A DNA stretch of 7,455 nucleotides from an uncultured Oscillospiraceae bacterium (GCA_900553525.1 USDZ01000084.1:1-7455), one strand, 5' to 3'; positions 1-5,492 are shown, counted from the first letter of the stretch. Numbers and translations: made by a program. Notes: generated from the sequence alone by a model not told the origin.

Positions 1-238
1 TGCCAAAGCAGCGGTTCGCCCCGCCGTTCTGCCCTGGCTCGGCGGCGTATTTGCGCTTGTATCGGAAATCCGACAGGGTATTCAGGCCGTCGTCGGCCAC
101 AAACACCACATCGCCGCCGCGGCCTCCATCGCCGCCGTCCGGTCCGCCCGCCGCGACGTATTTTTCCCGGCGGAAGCTTACCGCTCCGTTGCCGCCGCTC
201 CCGGCCTTCACGGCAATGACCGCCTTGTCAATAAACAT
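1..238 (-). CDS. obg: GTPase Obg, N-terminal fragment (gene continues past the left edge)
   Basis: Obg (CgtA) is an essential ribosome-associated GTPase involved in late 50S assembly and stress signalling. Only the first 79 residues are in the window; the GTPase domain lies outside. The visible part is the glycine-rich Obg fold: it opens MFIDKAVIAVKAGSGGNGAV, followed by FRREKYV and the glycine repeat GGPDGGDGGRGGDVVF at about residues 31-46, then LSDFRYKRKYAAEPGQNGG. I chose the ATG at 238 because family members normally begin MF(I/V)D; an in-frame ATG at 250 would add four residues (MCAG), and a GGAAGGA stretch lies just upstream of either. It follows rplU-prp-rpmA, as in other Firmicutes, but a terminator at 366-412 separates it from them and a TATAAT lies at 304-309, so it probably has its own transcript. 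Identity is very secure; the exact start is less so. Confidence 0.95.
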   Translation of the reverse strand, partial: MFIDKAVIAVKAGSGGNGAVSFRREKYVAAGGPDGGDGGRGGDVVFVADDGLNTLSDFRYKRKYAAEPGQNGGANRCFG

Positions 239-303
239 TCCCGCGCACATCCTTCCACCGCCGTCCGGCCCGCCCTTCCGGAAAGGATCCGCCCGGCAAT
301 TGT

Positions 304-309
304 ATTATA
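304..309 (-). promoter_or_regulatory. Putative -10 element upstream of obg
   Basis: A perfect TATAAT on the minus strand lies about 65 bases before the obg start and downstream of the rpmA terminator. I see no good -35 hexamer at 16-18 bp (the sequence there reads about CTCCAT), so this is a candidate promoter resting on the -10 match and its position only. Confidence 0.45.
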
Positions 310-365
310 TAGGGTTTCTGCAAAATATGGAGGCCTTTCCGTCCGAAGGAAACCCGCCTCTAAGC

Positions 366-412
366 AAAAACCCCGCCCTGCCGCACGGCGCACCGCACGA
401 CGGGACGGGGTT
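366..412 (-). terminator. Intrinsic terminator of the rplU-prp-rpmA operon
   Basis: Read on the minus strand, AACCCCGTCC pairs with GGGCGGGGTT (one G-U pair), enclosing a GC-rich loop region that can itself form a small hairpin, and the stem is followed directly by five U. It begins 10 bases after the rpmA stop codon. It separates the ribosomal protein genes from obg, although partial read-through is possible. Confidence 0.8.
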
Positions 413-422
413 CTTCCCGAAA

Positions 423-707
<285 letters not shown>

Positions 708-711
708 ATCG

Positions 712-1029
712 TTACACCTCCGTAATCTCTACCTGTAAATAAGTGGGATAAGTCTCGCACAAGCCGTTCAGATGGGCGCGAAGCCCGTCCATCACCGCAC
801 AGCCGCGTTCCCGGTCTTTCCGGGCGACCCAAACATAGAGATAGCCGTCGGCCTCGCGGGCCAGTGCCCGGACACCGAGCGCCTCGGTCAGCGTGTTCGC
901 GGCCAGGATCGCGGCCGAAGAAACCGCGGCGCATAGAATATCCTGCCCCGCCGCAGCCAGTCCCGCGTGCCCCGTAATCCGGAACCCGCACAAGACGCCG
1001 TCCCGTTCGAGGAACCGGGCGCGGATCAT
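712..1029 (-). CDS. prp: Ribosomal-processing cysteine protease Prp (YsxB family)
   Basis: Prp removes the N-terminal extension of L27 during ribosome assembly. The 105-residue product has normal length for the family. The two signature segments are visible: FRITGHAGLAAAGQDILCAAVS at residues 16-37 contains the catalytic His21 and Cys33, whose 12-residue spacing equals that of His22 and Cys34 of the S. aureus enzyme. The rest is the typical small alpha/beta fold, including a YLYVWV strand. The ATG overlaps the rplU stop codon as ATGA, and the gene ends 4 bases before rpmA, so protease and substrate are co-transcribed and probably translationally coupled. The match between this active site and the LF-A site in the L27 just downstream makes the assignment firm. 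Confidence 0.95.
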   Translation of the reverse strand: MIRARFLERDGVLCGFRITGHAGLAAAGQDILCAAVSSAAILAANTLTEALGVRALAREADGYLYVWVARKDRERGCAVMDGLRAHLNGLCETYPTYLQVEITEV

Positions 1030-1391
1030 GCCTCGGCTTCGGATTCCGCGGGCGCCTCGGTTTTGGCGGCCCGGGGAGCACGCGCATGGATCTTTTCGAT
1101 CTGCACCTTGGTATAGGGCTGACGATGGCCCATCTTGCGGCTGCTGCCCTTCTTGGGGCGATAGGTAAAGACGGTGATTTTCTTTCCCTTGCCCTGTTTG
1201 AGCACACGGGCATCCACCGAAGCCCCCTTGATATACGGAGCGCCGAGTTTGAGTTCCTTGTCATTGTGGAGCGCGATCACCTTGTCGAAGGTCACAGCGG
1301 TCTCCTCAGAGGCGTCCAGCTTTTCGATGAAGAGCACATCGCCGCTCTGCACCTTGTACTGTTTGCCGCCGGTTTCAATAATGGCGTACAT
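1026..1391 (-). CDS. rplU: 50S ribosomal protein L21
   Basis: L21 is a primary-binding protein of the 50S subunit that contacts 23S rRNA. The start is the ATG giving MYAIIETGGKQYKVQSGD, which is where the family begins; the open frame continues upstream but the extra residues do not resemble L21. The hallmark C-terminal segment KKGSSRKMGHRQPYTKVQIE lies at residues 80-99. At 121 aa it is longer than the usual roughly 103, because of a 20-residue Ala/Glu-rich tail after KIHARAP, a common type of disordered extension in GC-rich clostridia. It is the first gene of the operon, expressed from a consensus promoter at 1492-1520 through a structured leader, and its stop overlaps the prp start by four bases. 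Confidence 0.97.
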   Translation of the reverse strand: MYAIIETGGKQYKVQSGDVLFIEKLDASEETAVTFDKVIALHNDKELKLGAPYIKGASVDARVLKQGKGKKITVFTYRPKKGSSRKMGHRQPYTKVQIEKIHARAPRAAKTEAPAESEAEA

Positions 1392-1485
1392 ACGGGAACC
1401 TGCCTTTTCTTCCAGACTCGCTGTCATCGGGCGGGATTTCTCCTCTTCCGGCAGCGCAAGACGCTGCCGCCCGGAACATGCGGCA
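1392..1485 (-). promoter_or_regulatory. Structured 5' leader of rplU, candidate L21 leader
   Basis: The stretch between the predicted transcription start (about 1485) and the rplU ATG is about 94 bases. It contains a perfect 8-bp hairpin, CGGCAGCG-TCTTG-CGCTGCCG on the minus strand (1449-1469), flanked by TTCC and GGAA that can extend it with an internal bulge. Firmicutes rplU-rpmA operons are known to carry an autoregulatory L21 leader RNA. Position and hairpin agree with that, but I cannot align it to the published consensus by eye, and no terminator-like U tract follows the hairpin. Confidence 0.5.
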
Positions 1486-1491
1486 TCCGTC

Positions 1492-1520
1492 AGTATACCA
1501 CAGCTTTTCCCTGCTGTCAA
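1492..1520 (-). promoter_or_regulatory. Sigma-A promoter of rplU-prp-rpmA
   Basis: On the minus strand the -35 is TTGACA (1515-1520), the spacer is 17 bp, and the -10 is TATACT (1492-1497), six of six and five of six matches to consensus. The predicted start of transcription is near 1485. The promoter lies between the thioesterase stop and rplU; I see no terminator between them, so some read-through from the thioesterase gene is possible. Confidence 0.88.
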
Positions 1521-1557
1521 CGGGTCTGCGGGGAAAATCCGCCGCTGTCCCGGCATT

Positions 1558-1950
1558 TTATGCCTGGTTCCGCGCCGCTGCCTTTTCCTCAAACGACGAG
1601 AGACGGATACTCCGGCGTTCCATGGTCCCCTCGCCGATTTTGCCGCTCCCATCCTCGGCTTCCACCCGGTAGACAAACCGCCGTCCGTCGGTCTCTGTCA
1701 GGGTGGCCGTGACCACGATCCGCGCGCCTTCGGGCGTGGGCGCCAGATGGGCGACCTCCACCCGGGTCCCCACCGTGGTGATTCCCTCCGCGAGAGCCGG
1801 CTGCACCAATTGCATACAGGCGTTTTCCATACAAGCGATGAGCGCCGGCGTCGCGAGCACCCGCGCCGTTCCGCTCCCCATTTTGACCGCCAGCATGTCC
1901 TGCGTGACCTTCCATTCCTGCTGCTGCTGTCTGCCCACGAATTCTTGCAT
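1558..1950 (-). CDS. Hotdog-fold thioesterase, FlK (fluoroacetyl-CoA thioesterase)-like
   Basis: This 130-residue protein resembles the single-domain hotdog thioesterases annotated as thioesterase family or FlK-like. FlK of Streptomyces cattleya hydrolyses fluoroacetyl-CoA using Thr42, Glu50 and His76. Here Thr34 (in VLATPALI), Glu42 (in CMENACM) and His68 (in VEVAHLAPTP) have exactly the same spacings of 8 and 26. The C-terminal half with strands VTATLTETDGRRFVYRVEAE and GKIGEGTMERR is typical. The ATG at 1950 is chosen because AAAGGAG sits 8 bases upstream; an in-frame GTG at 1968 would overlap that site. The true substrate is unknown: commensal clostridia are not expected to meet fluoroacetate, so a small acyl-CoA or a detoxification role is more likely. 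It diverges from the acyltransferase gene and is followed by rplU in the same direction. Confidence 0.87.
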   Translation of the reverse strand: MQEFVGRQQQQEWKVTQDMLAVKMGSGTARVLATPALIACMENACMQLVQPALAEGITTVGTRVEVAHLAPTPEGARIVVTATLTETDGRRFVYRVEAEDGSGKIGEGTMERRSIRLSSFEEKAAARNQA

Positions 1951-1984
1951 CCTCGTTTCTCCTTTCACAAATTTAGATTTTCTG

Positions 1985-2013
1985 TCGCCAGAAATCCTCT
2001 GTTGTGCTATAAT
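1985..2013 (+). promoter_or_regulatory. Extended -10 promoter of the DUF1624 gene
   Basis: TATAAT at 2008-2013 is preceded by TGC, an extended -10 arrangement, with a weak -35 TCGCCA (1985-1990, four of six) at 17 bp. Predicted transcription start is near 2020, about 49 bases before the chosen TTG. It sits in the divergent region shared with the thioesterase gene, for which no clear promoter was found. Confidence 0.7.
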
Positions 2014-2054
2014 AAGGATTTGTCGGACATTTCTATCCGCTATGCCGCTGAAAA

Positions 2055-2059
2055 GGAGG
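2055..2059 (+). promoter_or_regulatory. Ribosome binding site that selects a TTG start
   Basis: AAAAGGAGGA is a near-perfect Shine-Dalgarno; its GGAGG core ends 9 bases before the TTG at 2069. The only nearby in-frame ATG (2042) lies before this site and has no comparable sequence upstream, so TTG is the better start. Confidence 0.75.
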
Positions 2060-2068
2060 AATTCCCTC

Positions 2069-2845
2069 TTGGAAGAGGTCCCTGTTCTTCGCCGCCGGAT
2101 TCATTTTCTCGATGAAGTCCGCGGATTCGATTTGATCCTGATGGTGTTTTTTCATGGATTTTACATGCTGGGCTGGATTTACGACATGGCCTTCGGCCGC
2201 GTCTTATTTACATTCTTTCAGCCGGTGCAGCCTTTTTTCGCGGGGCTTTTCATTTTTATTTGTGGGATTTCCTGCCACTTATCCCACAACAACCTCCGCC
2301 GGGGTCTGATTCTGGCGGGGATCGCGGCGGGGATTTCCCTGTTTCTCTACCTGTTCATGCGGGATGAGATGATCTGGTTCGGCATTCTACAGTTTCTCGC
2401 GGTTTCGATTTTGTTGTTTGCCGCGCTGCGGCCGCTGCTGTCCAAAATTCCTCCCGCCGTCGGGATCGCCGTCTGTGCCCTTCTTCTGCTCCTCACCTGG
2501 CACATGCCGGCCGAGTTGGGCAGCTGGTTCGGCATACCGGGCGTGTTTTCCCTTTCCCTCCCTGAAAACCTGGTCGATATCTCATGGCTCTACCCATTGG
2601 GGATCGGCCGGGGAGTCGGCGCCGACTACTTCCCTCTGCTGCCGTGGTTCTTTTGTTTCTTGGCCGGCAGCTTTGTCGGGGTTTGGGCCGAAGCAGGACG
2701 ATTTCCCGGCTGGATGTATAAAAGCCGTCTGCCCTGGCTGCCCTGGATCGGGAAACACACCCTGGTCATCTATGTAGCGCACCAGCCAGTCCTGTTTCTG
2801 CTGTGCGGCGGTGTGATCCGGCTGATTCGAGCTTTCGGCGGCTGA
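2069..2845 (+). CDS. DUF1624 / heparan-alpha-glucosaminide N-acetyltransferase-like membrane protein
   Basis: A 258-residue multi-pass membrane protein of the DUF1624 (HGSNAT catalytic) family, thought to transfer acyl groups across the membrane to an extracytoplasmic acceptor. The N-terminus has the family pattern RRIHFLDEVRGFDLILMVFF-HGF (residues 9-31), with His29 a candidate catalytic residue at the end of the first helix. Further hydrophobic segments lie at about 49-72, 78-96, 101-121, 127-143 and 186-206. Family-like motifs are MIWFGILQFLAVS (101-113), DYFPLLPWFFCFLAG (186-200) and a final IGKHTLVIYVAHQPVL (227-242). The TTG start follows a strong GGAGG; an ATG at 2042 would add nine residues. 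It has its own promoter and a strong terminator, so it is probably monocistronic. The acceptor is unknown; a cell-surface sugar or polymer is the usual guess. Confidence 0.85.
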   Translation: MEEVPVLRRRIHFLDEVRGFDLILMVFFHGFYMLGWIYDMAFGRVLFTFFQPVQPFFAGLFIFICGISCHLSHNNLRRGLILAGIAAGISLFLYLFMRDEMIWFGILQFLAVSILLFAALRPLLSKIPPAVGIAVCALLLLLTWHMPAELGSWFGIPGVFSLSLPENLVDISWLYPLGIGRGVGADYFPLLPWFFCFLAGSFVGVWAEAGRFPGWMYKSRLPWLPWIGKHTLVIYVAHQPVLFLLCGGVIRLIRAFGG

Positions 2846-2894
2846 CCGCCGGTCTTCCCCGCCGGATGGCCGTACAGCGGTTTTCCTCCGGGCA

Positions 2895-2930
2895 CCGCCC
2901 GTTTCCATTTTATCTGGAAACGGGCGGTAT
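2895..2930 (+). terminator. Intrinsic terminator after the DUF1624 gene
   Basis: CCGCCCGTTTCC and GGAAACGGGCGG form a perfect 12-bp stem around a nine-base loop (2907-2915), followed by TATTTTGTTGT. It begins 50 bases after the stop codon. Read on the minus strand, for convergent queT, the stem is followed by TGCCCGG with no U tract, so it should work mainly for the plus strand. Confidence 0.88.
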
Positions 2931-2990
2931 TTTGTTGTAGAATTATACGAATAGGCTATTTTATCTATAAAATTCCAAAACGTAATAAAA

Positions 2991-3542
2991 TCAACGGGTT
3001 ATACGAGCGCCGGGAGAGCCAAACAGGGAACGAGCTGCACCCGTACGTTCCAGCGCGGCATAGAGCAGCAGCCCGCAGACGGTGCAAGCGGCGAACTGAC
3101 CCGCCGCGACCCCCAGCATGTTGAGATACCAGGGCAGGCCCCCATATACGAGGGTTATTTCAAACCCCACCACCACCGCGTTGATCAGAACCGGGGGCCA
3201 GGTGGCCAGAAACGGCAGGCCCCGCAGACGGACATGGCGCAGAGCGTAGGTCAAGCAGGCGGCAGTAAGGGTGGAGAAGGTTCCGAACAGCAGGTCCCAC
3301 GCGCCCGCGGGATTGGCGCCGCTCATCAGACCGAACAGATTGGATACCAGGCAACCCACCGCCAGGCCGGGGATGGCCGCAGGGGTAAAGACCGGCAGGA
3401 TGGTGAGCGCTTCCGAGACCCGGAACTGGACCGCCCCATACGCGGCGGGCTGGATGAGAACGGTACAGACGGTGTACAGCGCGGCGATCAGCCCCGCCTG
3501 CGCCAGCCGAATCAAGGCGGCGCGGCTTTGTTTGTGTTGCAT
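2991..3542 (-). CDS. queT: QueT family ECF transporter S component (queuosine precursor uptake)
   Basis: QueT is the membrane substrate-binding subunit of an energy-coupling-factor transporter for queuosine precursors such as preQ1; it works with shared EcfA/EcfT subunits, not encoded in this window. The 183-residue hydrophobic product carries the family's diagnostic segment YGAVQFRVSEALTILPVFTP (residues 35-54) with Glu44, followed by AIPGLAVGCLVSNLFGL, then AWDLLFGTFSTLTAA (81-95) and PPVLINAVVVGFEIT (116-130). About six membrane segments are expected. The ATG at 3542 is chosen because GGAGG lies 9 bases upstream and the N-terminus then fits; the open frame extends upstream without family-like sequence. 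The leader (3552-3617) folds compactly and may be a preQ1 riboswitch, fitting the transported compound. No clear U-rich terminator follows. Confidence 0.92.
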   Translation of the reverse strand: MQHKQSRAALIRLAQAGLIAALYTVCTVLIQPAAYGAVQFRVSEALTILPVFTPAAIPGLAVGCLVSNLFGLMSGANPAGAWDLLFGTFSTLTAACLTYALRHVRLRGLPFLATWPPVLINAVVVGFEITLVYGGLPWYLNMLGVAAGQFAACTVCGLLLYAALERTGAARSLFGSPGARITR

Positions 3543-3551
3543 ATGCACATG

Positions 3552-3617
3552 CCTCCATAGTTTTGATTTCCACAGTGCCAGCGGGCACCGCGGGGTCAGG
3601 ATGGTTTCGAACTGACC
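3552..3617 (-). promoter_or_regulatory. Structured queT leader, candidate preQ1 riboswitch
   Basis: Read as RNA from the minus strand, GGUCAG and CUGACC form a 6-bp hairpin (3594-3617) with the 12-base loop UUCGAAACCAUC. It abuts a second 10-bp hairpin CCGCGGUGCC-CGCU-GGCACUGUGG (3570-3593, two G-U pairs). An A-rich tail AAAUCAAAACUAUGGAGG follows and holds the Shine-Dalgarno. CCAU in the first loop can pair with AUGG in the tail, two bases of which belong to the GGAGG. This would be a hairpin-loop pseudoknot with an inserted stem. A class III preQ1 riboswitch of this general plan is known from Ruminococcaceae queT leaders. I infer the identity from gene, lineage and fold; I did not match a consensus sequence. 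Confidence 0.6.
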
Positions 3618-3635
3618 TGGCCGAAGCCGTCTATC

Positions 3636-3665
3636 ACTATACCGTCTCTTCTCCCCGCTTGTCAA
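3636..3665 (-). promoter_or_regulatory. Sigma-A promoter of queT
   Basis: Minus-strand TTGACA (3660-3665) and TATAGT (3636-3641) are separated by 18 bp. Transcription would start near 3629, giving a leader of about 87 bases that holds the candidate riboswitch. Confidence 0.8.
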
Positions 3666-4255
3666 GGGGGTTGTTCCACCAGTGGGGCACGCCGGTAAGG
3701 CGCATCGGTTCCCTCTCTCCGCCTCCGGCAGACGGCGGCCATGGACAACCCTGTCCCCTATTTTTTACACGCGGATCGATTTCCTATTTATTCTTTATTA
3801 CATATAGGGGCTTCTGTCCGCCATCCAGAGAGAAAAGAACATCGCACAACTGGAAATTCATGTGAAAATGTAATTTTATAACTTGATATTTATAAATATG
3901 CTGTTGAGTTGGACCAAACGGATGCATTTTTGAAGGTTTTTGTCCGGTTTTAGGCTTGAAACGGGGGTTACAATCCTGTAACTTTTGTCTGCTTGCACAA
4001 AATTTCCGAAAAAACATGCAAAACGATTTTGCTTTGGAAAATTTGTAAGGATCTGGAATATTATGGGGCGAATTGTACCAAACTAAAGGAGGAGATCCGG
4101 ACAACGGTGGAGATTTCGTCGAAAATCCCGAAAACGCCTCTGCGGATGGACAGGCCCGGGCCCCACCCAATACCGGCTGTCCGCTCCGGCCTTATTTTGC
4201 CGAAAACTCGCAAATGTTTGTGCATATTGCACAGATACAAGACCTTAGAGGCCGT
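3666..4255. other. Long gene-free intergenic region, partly very AT-rich
   Basis: About 590 bases between the queT and yabE promoters without a credible gene: the open frames crossing it have no ribosome binding site in position, no recognisable motif and low-complexity or random composition. Composition changes sharply; bases 3841-3900 contain only 14 G or C, while the flanks are GC-rich. Visible elements are a long-range stem pairing 3668-3678 with 3742-3751 followed by six T at 3761-3766, a GTTACA/TGTAAC inverted repeat at 3967-3982, an orphan Shine-Dalgarno-like AAAGGAGGAG around 4085-4094 with no start codon in reach, and the TGTGCA/TGCACA palindrome at 4219-4233. The region may hold regulatory DNA or a small RNA, but none can be named. 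Confidence 0.6.
4219..4233. repeat. Perfect palindrome TGTGCA-TAT-TGCACA upstream of the yabE promoter
   Basis: Six-base perfect inverted repeats around a three-base centre, ending 22 bases before the -35 element of yabE. The spacing and size suit a dimeric DNA-binding protein, but the sequence is not one I can assign to a known regulator. Confidence 0.45.
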
Positions 4256-4284
4256 TTGACAAGGCAAATTGGTGTGCGTATAAT
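4256..4284 (+). promoter_or_regulatory. Perfect consensus sigma-A promoter of the yabE-like gene
   Basis: TTGACA (4256-4261), 17-bp spacer, TATAAT (4279-4284): twelve of twelve matches. Predicted start near 4290, about 84 bases before the ATG. Confidence 0.92.
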
Positions 4285-4288
4285 ACAA

Positions 4289-4340
4289 GGCGGTACCAAA
4301 ATCCGGATGAATCCGTCGTACCGCCGTCCCCGGACGGCGG
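4289..4340 (+). promoter_or_regulatory. yabE leader with two mutually exclusive hairpins
   Basis: Stem A pairs GGCGGTAC (4289-4296) with GTACCGCC (4318-4325) and encloses a small CGGA-TGAA-TCCG hairpin. Stem B pairs CCGCCGTC (4321-4328) with GACGGCGG (4333-4340) around a four-base loop. Both need bases 4321-4325, so they cannot coexist. Neither is followed by a U tract, so transcription termination is unlikely; an effect on RNA stability or translation would fit better. Function is inference only. Confidence 0.5.
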
Positions 4341-4373
4341 CCGAAAGAAAACCGGAAAGGGTTGGTTACATCC

Positions 4374-5432
4374 ATGCGAAAAACCTGCGACATCCTGCAC
4401 CGCGTCGGCGCCGGGCTGCTGCGCGTCCTGCACAGCCGTTTGTTGGCTGTGTCGGCCCTGACCGCGGCCTGTGCGGTGATGGTGACCTATGTCACCGTGA
4501 ATATGCGGGCGGTGACCGTGGTGGACGGCGACACCAGCCGGGTTGTCATGACCCTCAGCCGCACCCCTGTCGCCGTGTTGGAAGACGCTGGAGTGGCCCT
4601 GGGCGGACACGACGCTATCCACGTCAGCCAAGATGAGAGTCGGATCGAAGTCAATCGGGCGTTTCCAGTGAGCGTGACGGCCGATGGTATGACGGCCATC
4701 CTGCAAATGACCGCCGGAACCGTTCAGGACGCCCTGGAATTGGCCGGCGTAAAGCTGAGTTCCTACGATCAGGTCAACGCCGACTTGGAGGAACCGGTGT
4801 CCTCCGGCACCAACTTGGTGGTGGAACGGGTGGCCTACCGCGAGTATACCGAAACCGAGCCGGTGGATTATAAGACCACCGTCAAATACTCGAATTCCCT
4901 GGACCGGGGACAGTCCAAAATCATCCAGTCCGGAAGCCAGGGAGAGAAAACGCTGGTCTACCGCGAGTGCCTGGTGGACGGGCAAGTGGCCGAGACCATC
5001 CTGGTTTCGGAAACCGTGACCACCGACCCGGTGGATCAGATCAAACTGGTGGGTGTCGGCGGCAATATGCCCATGTCCCCTCTGCCCGACGATATCGAAC
5101 TGGATGGGGACGGCATTCCTGTGCATTATAAGCAGGTTCTCACCGGTTCCGCCGCCGCCTATACCTGGTACGACTCCCCGGAGGGACAGACCACCTCGAC
5201 CGGGCGCACGCCCCAGGTGGGCAATGTGGCTGTCAATCCCAACATCATCCCCTACGGTTCTGAGCTCTTTATCGTCTCGGCGGACGGGTCATACGTTTAC
5301 GGGTACGGTATCGCCTGCGATACCGGCGGTTCGGTCATGAAGGGCATCATCATCGCGGATCTGTTTATGGATACGGTGGAGGAATGCCGCATTTTCGGGC
5401 GGCGGGACATCGTGGTATACGTGCTGGAGTAA
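4374..5432 (+). CDS. YabE-like cell-wall protein: membrane anchor, DUF348, G5 and 3D domains
   Basis: A 352-residue exported protein of the YabE/Rpf-like group, probably a peptidoglycan-acting enzyme. A basic N-terminus precedes one hydrophobic segment at about 22-43 (signal anchor). Two DUF348 ubiquitin-like repeats follow at about 46-87 and 96-140, a G5 domain at about 150-228 and a 3D domain at about 280-352, related to the catalytic barrel of lytic transglycosylase MltA. In the 3D domain the Asp of CDTGG (D316) and of ADLF (D329) are present, but the first usual Asp, in VAVDP, is Asn288 (VAVNPNIIPYG). The ATG at 4374 is preferred over the TTG at 4362, because GGAAAGGG ends directly at that TTG, while it lies 12 bases before the ATG. 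It has a consensus promoter, structured leader and strong terminator, so it is monocistronic. Domain calls are confident; enzymatic activity is not shown. Confidence 0.92.
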   Translation: MRKTCDILHRVGAGLLRVLHSRLLAVSALTAACAVMVTYVTVNMRAVTVVDGDTSRVVMTLSRTPVAVLEDAGVALGGHDAIHVSQDESRIEVNRAFPVSVTADGMTAILQMTAGTVQDALELAGVKLSSYDQVNADLEEPVSSGTNLVVERVAYREYTETEPVDYKTTVKYSNSLDRGQSKIIQSGSQGEKTLVYRECLVDGQVAETILVSETVTTDPVDQIKLVGVGGNMPMSPLPDDIELDGDGIPVHYKQVLTGSAAAYTWYDSPEGQTTSTGRTPQVGNVAVNPNIIPYGSELFIVSADGSYVYGYGIACDTGGSVMKGIIIADLFMDTVEECRIFGRRDIVVYVLE

Positions 5433-5463
5433 TCCGCCGTCCCACGCCGTTACCGAATTTTAG

Positions 5464-5492
5464 GGGGGAAGCCGGAAGGCTTCCCCCTTTTT
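5464..5492 (+). terminator. Intrinsic terminator of the yabE-like gene
   Basis: GGGGGAAGCC-GGAA-GGCTTCCCCC, a perfect 10-bp stem with a GGAA tetraloop, followed by TTTTT, starting 31 bases after the stop codon. Confidence 0.93.

Noticed and set aside
1174..2115. Plus-strand open frame of 313 codons across rplU and the thioesterase gene
   Set aside because: It is the shadow of two well-supported minus-strand genes and lacks any motif.
3594..3617. tRNA T-arm-like sequence GGTTTCGAACTGACC
   Set aside because: The surrounding sequence gives no acceptor stem, anticodon arm or D arm; the hairpin is better explained as part of the queT leader.
3784..4170. Minus-strand open frame of 128 codons in the AT-rich region
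   Set aside because: No ribosome binding site, no family resemblance, and amino-acid composition that follows local base composition.
4085..4259. Possible small gene after the AAAGGAGGAG motif, starting at a GTG near 4107
   Set aside because: The spacing of about 14 bases is too long, and the resulting peptide of about 50 residues shows no hydrophobic, charged or conserved pattern.
4285..4373. c-di-AMP (ydaO-type) riboswitch before the yabE-like gene
   Set aside because: The leader is only about 84 bases, far shorter than that riboswitch, and I see none of its conserved segments.
4073..4636. Plus-strand open frame of 187 codons running into yabE in another frame
   Set aside because: Its second half is a shadow of yabE, and its start has no Shine-Dalgarno upstream; the AAAGGAGG at about 4085 lies after the start codon.
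4245..5126. Long minus-strand open frame (293 codons) opposite the yabE-like gene
   Set aside because: It lies entirely over yabE and its promoter and leader, has a His/Gly/Asp-rich composition typical of a reverse-strand shadow, and has no recognisable family; the plus-strand gene has clear domains, promoter and terminator.
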